From Orbilia blumenaviensis (Eukaryota; Ascomycota; Orbiliomycetes; Orbiliales; Orbiliaceae), in the NCBI GenBank assembly GCA_036872755.1, contig JAVHNS010000007.1, positions 372,001-436,000 of the forward strand: a DNA stretch of 64,000 bases, read 5' to 3'. A program made the translations under genes and the position numbers. Positions 23,619-36,300 of the stretch are shown piece after piece (positions within the stretch are counted from its first letter, which is position 1; every line of letters begins with the position of its first letter). The notes beneath the pieces are model-generated. The model was not told where the DNA came from, searched no databases, and saw nothing but the letters and a program-made list of their open reading frames with translations.

Positions 23619-26007
23619 ATGGCAGGCTTCGAATATACATTAGTGTTAGTCTTTCCCCCCTGTGTTACCCAAAGGAATCAATCGCATGATAAATGTTTTA
23701 GAGTCTTATGTATTCAAATTTCTCGAGAGCAAGTGGTTCAGACAAAGGCTCATAAGAAACCCATTGGCTATATAGGCATGCAAAGTATACTATCCCAGTG
23801 GCTATATTGCTCACAATTCTCCTCAAGCCCTTCAAGACCAGTGCCGACCACTACAAAGTAACATACTTGCTTGTTGTAAGTTAACTGCCTGCTTTCTTTA
23901 GATTAATTTGCATGCCGCTGGTTTCGCGGGTGTGTTGCTATGGTGTTGTCTGGTCGCGCTACGTGACACGGAGAATAACGAAGGAGCCGCACCTGAGACG
24001 CTGATAGAATCAGTGATGAATTCACATGAACTGAGTGTGGTCAGCGCTAGCATTCAATATCAATGAATATACGGCTGACATCCTGAAACCCCTCATAGAT
24101 AGCGGTGACCGCAACAATACCGTGGGACTCGTATCTCCTCAAAAACAAAGTTTGGACATACCCAGAACATGCTGTCATTGGCGCTACCTTCTGGAGAATA
24201 CCTGTCGAAGAGTTATTCTTCTTCCTTATCCAAACATACATTACTTCACTCGTCTGCATCATTGCAGGCAAGTCCATTGTCCCTTCGGCATATTTACCAA
24301 CTCTACCTATAACTCCACCGTCTCCATCGATCGAAGAAGCAAAACCACGGAAGCCAAAACAGTTAATTCAAAATGACTACAAGCGTCTCAGGCGTATGGG
24401 ATTGTTTGGAGCCATCGGTATCGTATCTTTGGCTGTCATCGGTGCGAGGCTCGTTCATGGTGGCGGTCAGGGCACTTATATGGGTCTGATTTTGGTTTGG
24501 GCGTGTCCTGTAATCTTCTTCATCTGGTGTCTATCGCATCAGTATATTCTTTCGGTTCCTGTTAAGAATGTCATGATCCCGATATTACTACCAACGGCTT
24601 ACCTTTGGTTCGTTGATACTTTGGCGCTCAAAAACGGAACGTGGGTTATCAATCCTGAGAAGAGTTTCGACGTCAAGCTCTGGGGATATCTTGATATCGA
24701 GTAAGAAATCGATGTTCGCCTTGTGTGCAGGCAGTTTTCAGCTAACTAACGGCGCGATGTCCAAAAACAGAGAAGCAATCTTTTTCTTAGTCACTAATAT
24801 CCTAATCACCTTCGGCCAACTAGCTTTCGATCATACACTGGCAGTGATCAATGGGTTCCCAGAGATCTTCAACATGGCTATTCCCTCGTGGCCACCACTG
24901 CAACTCATGGTTAGAGGGTTGAGCGTTTCCGTCAACAACTATACGCCTAGGAGAATACTTAACCTCAGAGATGCCATTATGAAGCTTCAGAATAAAAGCA
25001 GAAGTTTCTCCCTTGCCAGCAGCGTGTTTGAGGGGAGACTAAGGATCGATCTCGTATTACTGTAAGTTTGCCTGATAAATTTATCGGTCCAATGGTCTCC
25101 ATAAGCATGCTAAATGTCCTCGATTACATCCAGATACGCCTTCTGCAGAAATGCAGACGACCTAATAGATGAGGCCGACACACCAGAAGAAGCACAAAAA
25201 GCATTGGCAAAATTATCAGATGCAGTCTCAAACACCTTTTCACAGTACCAGCCATCTGCAAAACCAATTTCTCACGTAGAGAAAGCCTTGAAACCACCCA
25301 TCTCAATGCTGTACAATTTGCCAGAGGAAATGGCCTCCTCCTTAGAGATGTTGCCAATCGAAGCTCTCCCTCTGAAACCTATACAAGGGCTCCTCGAGGG
25401 GTTCGGGATGGATTTGCAGTTCCCATCGATAAACAAGGAAGTAAAAAATCACATGTCTGCCGAAAAATTCCCTATCGGAACTGAATCAGATCTCAAGAGA
25501 TATGGTTATTGCGTAGCTGGTACAGTTGCAGAGCTACTCATCCACCTTGTTTTCCACCATTCCCCTACAAAGGACCTATCGCTGAAAGAACGTGAGGAGA
25601 TAATACAAGCTGGTGTGAACATGGGAATAGCGTTACAATATATCAACATCTCACGAGATATTGCGAAAGATGCGCTTATGGGGCGGTGTTATATTCCTAG
25701 CGATTGGTTAGCAGAATATAACCTGACACCTATAATGGTAGTCGAAAAACCAGATCGGCATGGGGTTCGAATGTTAAAAAGGAGGATGCTCAGGAATGCA
25801 ATGGAAATCTACTACCAGAATAAAGGTGCTATTGAGAAGCTCCCTACTTATGGTGGGGCGAGGAAGGGTGTTCGAGGAGCTGTAGAAAATTATGTAGAGA
25901 TTGGAAGGGTATTGCTTGAACAAGATGGAAGGATGCCTATAGGGAACGAGGCGACAGTCAGTAAGACGAGACGTCTTTGGGTGTTTGTTAAAGCACTTTG
26001 TATATAA
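23619..26007 (+). CDS. Bifunctional lycopene cyclase / phytoene synthase (630 aa)
   Basis: Proposed structure: exons 23619-23644, 23776-23875, 24099-24700, 24771-25061 and 25134-26007. The enzyme condenses two geranylgeranyl diphosphates to phytoene (C-terminal half) and cyclises lycopene ends (N-terminal half); it is the AL-2/CarRA type. Residues 1 to about 240 form the multi-pass cyclase domain, with MAGFEYTLVHAKYTIP at the start and IAVTATIPWDSYL plus PVEELFFF further on, both hallmarks of the CrtYcd-type heterodimeric/fungal cyclase. The synthase part has both aspartate-rich sites that bind magnesium and prenyl diphosphates: NADDLID (D348...D352) and SRDIAKD (D515...D519). The 26-nt first exon was found because the third exon lacks a start and the family N-terminus was missing; GT|G splicing restores it. 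Length matches homologues. Next on the same strand is phytoene desaturase. Confidence 0.93.
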
Positions 26008-27159
26008 TTCTAGATTTAATTGCATCTTACCCAGCTATTACAATCAAATATAGATGCAAATTGACAGAGCTTTATGCCATGGCTACTGAATACTTCATTA
26101 CTTTACAGACTTGAACTTAAGACATCGTTCAATGATTAGGATCTGTGAGATTCCCTTAATTGGAAACACTTTCACTAGCCCACAGTACAACCCCATTGAA
26201 TCAATTTTAGAGTAAAATTGAGCACATACCTATTAAGCAGATTCGATCGACCAGCGCACAACCCCAATCCTTCCGACACCGGGACGGAAATAGCCCGCTA
26301 CCCGGCACCATAACATCTCATAACAATAACTAGTGAACATTCCAGAATACCACAAACCTCCCAAAACGTCCGCCCCCATACGTGTGTAATCAATGATATC
26401 ATGACTTCCTCAAGGCGTTCAAATGATGCACCCATGGCGTGATTTATATATAGCCCGTTCCCCTGCACGAGTTCATTACCCCGGTCGCACCAGCCACACT
26501 TCCTCCACGTTTTGTCCCTCGAGCCGACACAGAAGATGTAACGGGGGGTAGATTGTACCGTATCGATCGCCGTCTTCCCTGAGATCTTCAAATTCGTGCT
26601 CTTCTATAAATTTGCAAATTTGACCGGTAGAGTATCGGAGTGTTTTTTCCTTTTTCCTCTCTTTATTAGGTTAAATCGAGTCATGGCGTGGGTCAATGGG
26701 CTTTTGCGACAGGGCCTGATTGGCTGGAATGACATCCGGTCAAGTGTTGACGTCGTTGAAGTTGTGGAATGGTCTTAGCTTCGCACGTACCATGCTTGCA
26801 ATTGCTTGAACCTCGGAATTATTGCATATAGCTGTTGAAAGATGGCTGATATATAGTTTAATCGGACCAGATAATTCGTCAGCATTAACTTTATTTGTAT
26901 AAAAAATAGATTATAATAATTGAACATAGAATTCGCTTTTCGACTGCGAACAAGGAATCTCGGGTAGATGAAGTACTGCCTGAACACTTAGTTCATAGTT
27001 ACCTACAAGGAATTACCAATTCACTCTGCCGGCATATACCGAATTGCCGACAGGAATATTAATATTAATACGGCATAAACGTTTACGTTAGCACGCGCCC
27101 TACCTTGATCATTCTTGAGATCCTTTCGGACGCTGAGGCCCCAGAAAAAAACTTGGACA
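26008..27159. other. Spacer between the two carotenoid genes
   Basis: No gene was supported. AT-rich DNA with several GATC-containing motifs: GATTCGATCG at 26240-26249, and a pair of GATC boxes at 27107-27110 and 27119-27122 about 40-50 bp before the desaturase start. Confidence 0.5.
27107..27122 (+). promoter_or_regulatory. Candidate light-responsive (GATC-pair) element
   Basis: Two GATC boxes 12 nt apart sit just upstream of the desaturase ATG. White-collar-type GATA factors bind paired GAT-containing boxes and drive carotenoid genes in Neurospora and Fusarium. GATC pairs also occur often by chance, so this is only a candidate. Confidence 0.2.
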
Positions 27160-29348
27160 ATGGCAACCAACTACCATCATTCAACATCTGAGAAAGCCAA
27201 AATGGAGCACGAAAGACTTTTGGGAACACAACAAAAGTCAGTTGTAATTATTGGTAGGGCTACAAAATTAACCTTCAACACAATCGGAGGCTGTTGAACA
27301 GGTGCTTATAAGAATTATAGGTGCTGGTGTAGGGGGATGTGCATCTGCTGCACGGTTAGCAAAAGCGGGGTTCAAAGTCACTGTGGTCGAGAAGAATGAT
27401 TTTACAGGTGGAAGGTCAGGATTTTATCAGACATTTTATTTATGCGGATTGAATATTAATTGATGAAGTAGATGTTCTTTAATATACGACGGCGAGCACG
27501 TAGGTTAATATTATCGATACTTCAATAAGATGGTATGGGGTACTGGGTACTGAGATACTGAAACATAGAGATTTGACCAAGGCCCGTCGCTCCTTCTCAT
27601 CCCCGATTTATTCCATGAGACTTTCAGAGACCTCGACACGACAATGGCCAGCGAGGGCGTAGAGCTTCTTCAATGTAATCCAAACTACCAGATATTCTTT
27701 CACGACAATGAAAAAATGACTTTGTCGAGCGATTTGGCGCAGATGAAGCCTGAAATCGAGAAATGGGAAGGGAAGGAGGGATTCGAACGCTACCTTTCAT
27801 TTCTAGCTGAAGGGCACACGAATTATGAGTTCAGCATGGGAAAGGTTTTGAGGAGTAATTTCCCATCCTTTTGGAGTATGATGCGGCCTAGTCTGTTGAA
27901 GGATATCTTCTGGGTCTCGATAGCTGCTTCTATGGTAAGGAATATCCACGGTACAAGTCATGTATCGTAGAATTGAAAACTAATGTTACCGTATTTAGTA
28001 TACTCGGGCGTCGGGGTACTTTTTGACAGATAGGTTAAGGAGGTGCTTTACCTTCGGTTCGATGTACTTGGGGATGAGCCCGTACGCCGCGCCAGGTATC
28101 TACTCCCTCCTACAGTACACCGAGTTTGCGGAGGGGATATGGTATCCCCGCGGCGGATTTCACAAAGTCGTCGATGCAATCGTCAATATCGGCAAAAGAA
28201 TGGGGGTAGACTACCAACTTAATTCGCCCGTTAGCTCTATTCTGTTATCCGAAGATGAGAAGCAAGCTGTAGGTGTAGTACTGCAATCTGGAAGACACAT
28301 CCAAGCAGACATCGTCCTAGTGAACGCAGATCTGGTGTACGCATACAACAATCTCCTTCCCGAAACCAAGTACTCAAAAAGCCTGGCAAAGCGCCCAGCG
28401 TCGTGTTCGAGTATTTCCTTTTACTGGTCCATGGATCGAAAGGTAGAAGAACTGAGTGCGCATAACATCTTTCTTGCAGAACATTATCGAGAAAGTTTTG
28501 ACGATATATTCAAAGAGCTAAAGGTTCCGAATGAACCAAGCTTTTATGTTCATGCACCAGCGAGGATCGATTCCACCGCGGCCCCAGAGGGTAAAGACTC
28601 GATAGTAGTGCTTGTACCCATTGGTCACTTGAACGAGGATGAGAATGGGAAGGGATATAAGAGCACGGACGATTGGAATAGAATTGTGAGCGAAGTCAGA
28701 GAATTGATAATCGAAACGATTGAGCGGAGGACCGGTGCAAGGAATTTGAAGGCAGCGATTGCATCTGAACGGGTTAACATTCCGACCACATGTAAGCATT
28801 ATCCATTTTTCAATCCCAAGAAATCTCTAAACAATGCTAATTTCCTCTATAGGGCAACAGCTTTTCAATCTCGAAAAAGGCGGTATTCTCGGGCTATCGA
28901 TTGACTTTTGGTAAGTAGCTCTTATCTCGTCATCGGCGGGTGTCCTTGGCTGGCCCGATCAAAAAATCACAATTGAAATAAGGTGAATTGAGAACTAATA
29001 AACTGACTTCAATTTGTCATCAGGAATGCTCTTGCCTTCCGACCGAAGACGAAGCACTCGACGATCTCTAGTCTTTATTTCGTCGGCGCAAGCACTCATC
29101 CCGGCACTGGTGTGCCTGTTTGCTTAGCTGGAGCGAAAATCACAACAGAACAAATCCTCGATGATCTAAAGGTGGGGAAGCCATGGTCGCCAGCTGCCCC
29201 ACCAAACTTACGTGCGAAACAAATGGGTTCCTCGCTAGACGTTGAACGGATTGGAACCAATTCTGGAATGGAAACGTGGCAGAGAATCTTTTGGGCTGTT
29301 GTTTTGGGGTGCTCGATTACGTATGCAATGATTTTGATCTTTGGCTAG
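27160..29348 (+). CDS. Phytoene desaturase (585 aa)
   Basis: Proposed structure: exons 27160-27253, 27321-27414, 27472-27499, 27569-27934, 27999-28791, 28853-28910 and 29024-29348, all junctions in frame. This FAD enzyme introduces successive double bases-of-conjugation into phytoene, giving lycopene or more desaturated carotenes (AL-1/CarB type). The N-terminal dinucleotide fold reads VVIIGAGVGG (residues 28-37) with VVEKN and GGRCSL after it. Further family blocks are RFDQGPSLLL, LAEGIWYPRGGFHKVVDA, VVNADLVYAYNNLLP, CSSISFYWS and the FAD-binding C-terminal block FVGASTHPGTGVPVCLAGAK. The protein ends with a hydrophobic anchor (IFWAVVLGCSITYAMILIF), as in homologues, for membrane attachment. 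Exon 3 is only 28 nt. Start chosen at the first ATG in the frame with A at -3; an ATG at codon 15 is an alternative. Confidence 0.93.
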
Positions 29349-30813
29349 TCTGGTTATTCGATAGATGTATATATACCTAGGTGACTAATTACTCACAGCG
29401 ATGGAGCTCTGTGTATTGTGATACTGTGCAGTGGTTAATAATAATATGTGTGCCGCGCTTGCATTGCGATTGCGACTGATAGCATCGATTGAATTGGTAA
29501 TATAAAACATGTTAGCTTAACTCAAAAAAGCATTGGATTGACAGTTGACAAGCTCCCCGAAGTACTTTGACGAAGTATCTCAACGGCATGATGTTTGGAG
29601 AGATCAATGTGGACCCAACCGATATAACGAACTGCCTACCGGGTAAGATATCGAATCAAGAGTGGAGAATACCAGGAGATAATATATTCAAGCTTCGACT
29701 GGCCTGAGTGTCCGGCCTTGCAATCGAGTCGAAACCGTTTTTTCGAATGTAACGGGCTGACGAGGCTTCGGGTCTTGGCACCAGGGTGGACGATCCCACC
29801 CGATCCTTCCTGCACGATAATGCCACGGCAGGTGTAACATGGACCAAGATGCATGGCACCGCATAGAAAACGTCCATGGCCGTTTTGAGTGCTGTCCACG
29901 CGCTGCATCTTGCAGTGGACGGAGAAAACCCCGTCCGTGACTCTATCATTTGAGAGCGCCAGATATCCAAAGTAATTTCTCTTCAACGCAGAGTCCTGCA
30001 AAGCGGTCGCTTGGATCGGGCTCGGGAATCCCGTTGGAAGTCTCGTGGCCTTTACCTATAGATCTCTGTTAGATCTGAAACCCGGGGGGTAGTCGGATTA
30101 ATCCTCTTGTTCATCTTGAAAACCGATGATGCATGATGTCTACCCCAAAGCGAAAAGATCGGTCTGCACGGGGCGGCGGGATGAGTTTTAGTTGCATGCT
30201 GGGAGGCTCTCAACAGCGGGATCCCTGCAAACTGTCAACGAACTCTTATAGTATACTAAATAGCGGGTCCTTATCATCTGGCAACTAACGGCAGTCGAAC
30301 TAACGAAGGAATCGAATCATGCATGAGGAATGCAAATATGCTGGCCCGCACTGTCCTGCAAGTTTTTTTTTTTTTTGGGCAGTTTTGTGTCCCCGCAATT
30401 GCTGGCGCCTGTGGTGGATGGATCATACCATCTGACTATCGGTAGAACCCTTCTGACTTGCGCCTACTTAGGTACTTAAGATGTCCAAAGGAGCCTGCAG
30501 CTAACCGTTCAGACTTCACTTTTTTAAATATATGAAAATACGACACCGAGCAGGAAACCGGCGGGAGGTAGCATTTTCGTCACAGCGCTGCTGATTTTAT
30601 ATAACTGAAACGACACCCTTGCAGATACACAACGGAACATTGAAGGGCTAACGTGCAACATCAGAGTTACTAATCCTGCCGAATAAACCAGGACAGCTCA
30701 GAGAGTCCCTTTGCCTTTCTATCTAGCGCTTCTACCTTCCTAGCTCTTCACTTTTTTGTTGTATCTTGATTTCTTAGATAAAACATCCCTCCTATTCAAG
30801 AATATATTATATC
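29349..30813. other. Intergenic region
   Basis: Contains overlapping minus-strand open frames at 29636-30001 with no family signal, and a T-run at 30363-30376. The last 300 bp or so before the transporter are AT-rich and probably its promoter. Confidence 0.5.
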
Positions 30814-32680
30814 ATGGATTCGGTCCAGGATCTGGACCACCAAGATGAGCACACACCATTACTCCGGCGTGATAATTTACAAGAGTCACTCCTAGAATAC
30901 CAGCATCATGGCTCAGTCAGCGATACCACAGCCCAGCCGGAAATATCAATCATTGACAGCGAGGCCGATTCCTCCAGTCCTAGAGGCACCGCTCGTGGAG
31001 GGTTTGTTATATTGAGCTTTGTGCTTGCAATGTTCATATTAGAAGTCGCAGACCAATTTACAAGGCCTGCTATGGTCCGGATATATGAGGATACGATATG
31101 TAGGAATTATTACGCCACTCAGCAACATCAGTTGTATCCTGCCGGGGAGGATGTCCCGGAAGAAAAATGCAAAATCGCACCCGTTCAGAGAGAGCTGGCA
31201 CTCATAAGAGGACTAGAACCGGTGTTCGATGCTATTCCAAGTATGTCTTATTGGAATGAAATCCAAATTTACAATATATCAATAATATCGATTGATAAGA
31301 TTGATCAGTATTTCAAGATATCGCTAACACACATAAATCGTTCTAGGTCTACTAGTAGCCATCCCCCTCGGAATGGTGGCCGACAATCCAAAGATTGGAC
31401 GAAAGCCCGTATTCATCGCCTCTTTAATGGGGACATTATGCCAGTTGATGTGGGCTATTGTCGTAAATCGATTTTCGGATTCTTTCCCCATCCGATATGT
31501 GTGGTTTGGATCACTATTCCTAATCTCTGGAGGAATCAATGTAACAAATGCAATGCTGTTCACAATGGTTATTGACGTAACCACCCCTTTAGAAAGGTAA
31601 GCCAAAACCGGAGATATCTCGATAGATGATTATAGTGTTCCCAAATCAATCTTTTATACTAATATATCCCGTCACTTCCCTAGAGCCTCCACAATTTTCA
31701 CAATGCAGCTTGTTGGATCTAATATTCCCGGGCTCATGATGCCACCAATAGCATCCAGGATCATGGAAAAGTCTGGAAATTGGGCATCAATATCATGCGG
31801 CATGTTTTTGGCAATCTTCGGCTGTATCATGATGTTGGCCATTCCAGAAACCATCAATTTCCACAGCTCTAACACTGCTGGATCGACTTCTGATACTCTG
31901 GTAGAAACGGCCTCAGAAGCAGAATCCAACAGTATAAACTCGGAATTTGGCATTCCAGCCGAGAAACAAAACATCTGGGCGCGGTGTAAAATCCAGTTCG
32001 CTGAATTCATCGATTCATCGAGCTTCGTCTTTCATAGCCCACATCTTATAATCCTCGTCTGCTCGCTTATGATGAATATGATATCCCTTACCCGCGCTCT
32101 GGAAACACTACTGTATTACGCATCGGCCAGATACAACATCACAATCGCAAAGGCCAACCTTTTGAACACAATAAATGCAGCTGTGTGCATCAGCGTTCTT
32201 TTCTCCCTTCCATTCGCATCTGCATACCTAACTGGTACCGTCGGCATATCCTCTCAGCGGAAGGATCTATTGATAGCGCGGATTTCGGTTGTACTTTTCG
32301 CAGTTGGGTGGTACATCGTCGGGCTGGCACCGACATTACCACTCGCAATCGTTGGGTTAGTAGTATACACTCTCGGATCAGGGTTCAGCGGGAGCGTGAG
32401 GAGTTTGGCTTCGAGTTTTGTAGAACCACATCACCAGGCAAGACTCGGCTCATTCATCGCGATCATGACGACAGTGGGTAGTTTCATAGGATCCCCGCTA
32501 TTAGCGGGGTCATACGGTTGGGGAGTTTCCACGGGAAATCCCTTTTGGTATGGTCTGCCCTTCGTTGGGCTTGGTAGTGCTTTTGCAATAATGGGGTTTG
32601 CTTTGTGCTTTAAGTTGAAGTTACCGGAAGAAGGAGCGCCGGTTATTGCGGATGAGGATGAGGAGGTACTTGTTCGTTGA
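30814..32680 (+). CDS. Major facilitator superfamily transporter (557 aa)
   Basis: Proposed structure: exons 30814-31240, 31347-31596 and 31684-32680, phases 1 and 2, with donors GTATGT and GTAAGC and TAG acceptors. The N-terminal 65 residues are hydrophilic and carry a TPLLRR acidic/dileucine-like stretch. The first membrane helix is FVILSFVLAMFILEV, followed by a long loop with two Cys (ICRNYY and KCKIAP). The signature GMVADNPKIGRKPV after helix 2 (about residues 151-164) is the MFS motif A. A hydrophilic central loop (about 260-300) separates the two halves; helices resume at LIILVCSLMMNM. The substrate cannot be read from sequence. The long first loop with conserved Cys resembles a fungal MFS group often found near secondary-metabolite genes. 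It follows the carotenoid pair on the same strand, but a joint role is unproven. Confidence 0.87.
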
Positions 32681-33380
32681 TCGGTATATAGGTGCTTACT
32701 TATCTAGTTGATTTAGCGTATTCGGGTTAAAGCGGGTGAAGAGATCCTAACTTTTTTCAGGGTCCAAGTATCATTCCTGGGCTTCAATCATTCGATTGAG
32801 CGTCCCCCTTAGAGGTTTAACTATTTGGTTTTTGCTTTGTACCTGTACATTTTACATTCATACCTTGGTATTGGGCGTTTTGGGGATAGTCACACTGCTG
32901 GAAATATTATTCTCAAGGAACTTGCTTTGAATCTCGACATATTTTGCATTAATGATAGCTAGTGCATTGACTATCGATCTGAGTTAAAATACGTGTGAAA
33001 TGTGCCTATCAAAGACACCTACTTTGCATAACATATGTTGGAACCAAACATTAACATAATCGATCATATCTGGAACTCTTCAACGCATGATCGACTTATA
33101 CTATCGTATACCCCTTTCGGCATTAGGCCTCCCACTTCGCGTAACGTAAATAAAAAATAACAGCATGCTAAACCTTCCCCTTCCCCAGATATGTATGTGT
33201 ATATACAGAACGCTAATGATACCAGTTAGAAGATGTGAAAACAAAAACAAAAAAGAACAATCAAATATTGCAGTGCTAAAATCCGATGAACCCAAATAAG
33301 GAGAATGACTTTTTAACCAGAGATACCAGATGCACGGCCGTTAGTAGATACCAGAGGGAATCGTTAGTGATATGATCAAT
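32681..33380. other. Convergent intergenic region
   Basis: AT-rich 3' flanks of two facing genes; no coding signal seen. Confidence 0.6.
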
Positions 33381-36300
33381 TTATAGTTTTTCGATAAGAT
33401 TGCAAATAGATGTGTATGCCGAGCAGCACTCGAGCACATTAATTGGGTGGATGCAGTAAGGGCATCTGAAGGAGCTATTTCCTCCTGCCATCTTTCTATA
33501 GATATCGCTGGGTGGGTCATGTAATCTGTTGCAATTGCAACAAACAACCAGGATTTTAGTGAGAGTTTTAGTGACATCGAGTGAGATTAGCGAGCTGTTT
33601 GAGGCTCTGTGGTCGAGTCCAAGCGGTTCTTTGAGGCGTGAGGGTGGCAAAATTTGTGCAGATGGCTCTGCTGCTACCGGAAGGCGGCCTGCAACAGGCT
33701 TGATGACCACTAGCGGCGCCACAGGCGTGATCGGTGATTGGGCTAGCGGGCTTGCGGGAGTAGGTGGGTGAAACTGAGTTTGGGTCTGTGCTGGGCTTTG
33801 AGGCTGTTGATTTTGTAGCTGTGGAGAAGGTTGTGCTTGAAACTGTGGCTGTGGAGATGGCTGCGACTGAAATTGTGGCGAAGGTTGGGGAGGGAAATTA
33901 AGAGTCGTAAAACTACCCTGAGAGTTGCGGATGGTGTCCCAATCTTCCCGCTCATGGGGGGGTGTCATTTCACCTAGCTGCTTCCGAACTTCGGCAGATG
34001 AAGGCCTCCTCTTACGCTCCAGAGGTCTCTTCTCATCCAAAAAGATACTAAGATCCGAGGCGAGGTCATTCGCGCGACCTAGTGTAAAACTACCTCCAAT
34101 GGGATAGATAGGTTCAAGTCTGTCTACAGATGTTGTCGATGTGCTTCTCAGACTCGATGCATCTGTGCCAGGAATCCTGAGATCTGGAGACCCTGTAACT
34201 GAGAAAGTACCACGAGGGAACCTTGGTGACCGTGGAGTCGAAGCAAGGTCACTCTCAGCTTCCAAAAGTTTGCGTTCAAGCTGTAACCGCTGCCTTTCTG
34301 CACGTTCGTGGACTCGTCGCCCTTCTTCAGAGAGTTCGAGGTTCTTGGATGCTCTCTTCGCCTCTTTTTCTTTTTTGGTTGGTTTTCCTGGAGGTGGAGA
34401 TGCACTGGAGCCAGGAGTTGACAGACCACTGGCAGGTCGAGATCTGCTTCTTGTTTCATTCTTCTTCCCACGGAATAGCTGCGACAACCAGTCTGTTCCT
34501 TCGGTCGGCTCATTCGCGATATTGTCATCCATATCGTGTCTTACGAAGTCCTTGAAGATTTCAGACATAGACGGGGCTCTGGGTCTAACCGGGCCGCTTT
34601 CAGCTGTTGTGACGCTCGTGCTTAGTTTAGATTTCACCGATTTCTTAGATTCTGCGGTTGTCGGCCGTTCTACAAACTCCTCATCTGACGATTCTATGGC
34701 CGTTTCCGACCGTATTGGCGGTGGTGTTGATAGACCACGCACAGATTGGATCGATTCAGGCAGCGGGGGTACTGGAGGAATATGTGTTGGAGTAGCAGGT
34801 TCCGAACCAGTACTCGTAGATGGTGCATCAGGAACAGGTGCCTTGTAGCTGACTGGAGGATACGATCTATGCTGCTTTGGTGGTGGGGGTTTCGAGAACC
34901 TCTCCTGGGTATACTTCGAAATATCAAAATTCTTCGCCGATGGGGCTTCAACTTCTATGGATTTTCGGGCAGCCATCGAGTTCCTTCGGGACAAGTCTGA
35001 GGTTGCTGTCTCTTCTCCACGCTTGAACATCGATCTTCCACGTTCAGGCTGTGGCTCTTCTACTGGAGGTTCTATGGGACTAACTGGTTCGCTCTTTGCA
35101 GGAGCCGATACAGTAGATAACAGTCTCAACGGTTCTGGTGTTGTCGCTGTTGAAGAATCAACTGATTGGGGGACGGGCTGTCTCCTGTAGCTCTCTTCTT
35201 TGGCTTCTTGAATATCTTCTACACCCAGCTCTACAGGTTTCCTCAATATGGACTTTGGAGGAAGATTTGATCTTGCTCCTTGTACTTCTGGAGTTGGCGA
35301 ATTTCGGATTTCGTAGCTAAGCCTTGATGGCGTAAGCTGCGGCCGAGCTGTTGCCTTTGATGATAAGGAAGTCTCCGAAGGCGACTGGATTCTATTGTAA
35401 TATGCCTCTCTCGTGGCTTGAGCGATAGCATTGTATTCTTTCGCTTCCTGCGTTGTCAACCGGGTTTCAGAAGTACTCCGTCGGTTCTCCGTCGCCGGAC
35501 GGGGAGCAAAGGGCTTAGTAGGGGGCGCAAAATCCAGATGCACAAACGGAGTCCCAACCGGTTCCTGGTTGAGAGTCTGCGATAGCGGGACGGTGCTTAT
35601 AACATGGGATTTCGCTGCATATTTCGGTTGGTATGGCTGAAATCCGGATTTTTCCGCAGGTTTTTCAGCAACCTTTTGGCTAGTGGTCGAATTGAGTGAC
35701 GTTGTGCTCGAATTTCCACAGGATGTGCTGGGTGGCGGTGTAACGAGGGGAGATTGGAATGGCTGAACTAGAACCGGTGCTTTTGCCGCTGCAGTGGTCG
35801 AAATGGAAGGAACTGGTGCAGGTGCCTGCGCGGCAAGACGGGGGGACGAAGCTACGGAATCTATCGGGGAGTCGAGTTGAGTAGTATATCGTGGTCTATG
35901 GAATCCAATGGGAGACGCGGTTTGACTGGATATCGACGATGTCTGAGTTTTGATTTTCAACGGGGCAATTGGGGAAGCAATTGGGGAAGCAATTGGGGAA
36001 GACGGTGCTGTCGAAAAGGCCTGTCCCAGTCCCGGCGAATTTGGATCATAGAAATCCACCAGATTTCCTAGAGACGATGGAGTATGCGTAACAGGCAACC
36101 CTCCTCCTGCTGTCTTCGTTCCCGCTCCACCAAGAATGGTTGCCAAACTCGAATTCGACCGTCCGGAATGAGAAAAAGATGGGTTTGGAAGCGGGACGTC
36201 CCGTGTTGGTGTCATCGGTGCTGGTGTTGCACACGGACTGGCCATTGGTGACGCCGGGTAGTTCTGAATTCTCGAGAACGAGTGGGGTGCGTGCTGAGGC

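Noticed and set aside
29636..30001. Minus-strand frame of 121 codons with several Cys
   Set aside because: A second frame of 104 codons overlaps it on the same strand, and no family motif or convincing splice partner was found.
30814..32680. Assigning the MFS transporter to carotenoid export
   Set aside because: The only support is adjacency; carotenoids stay in membranes and no substrate signature is readable.
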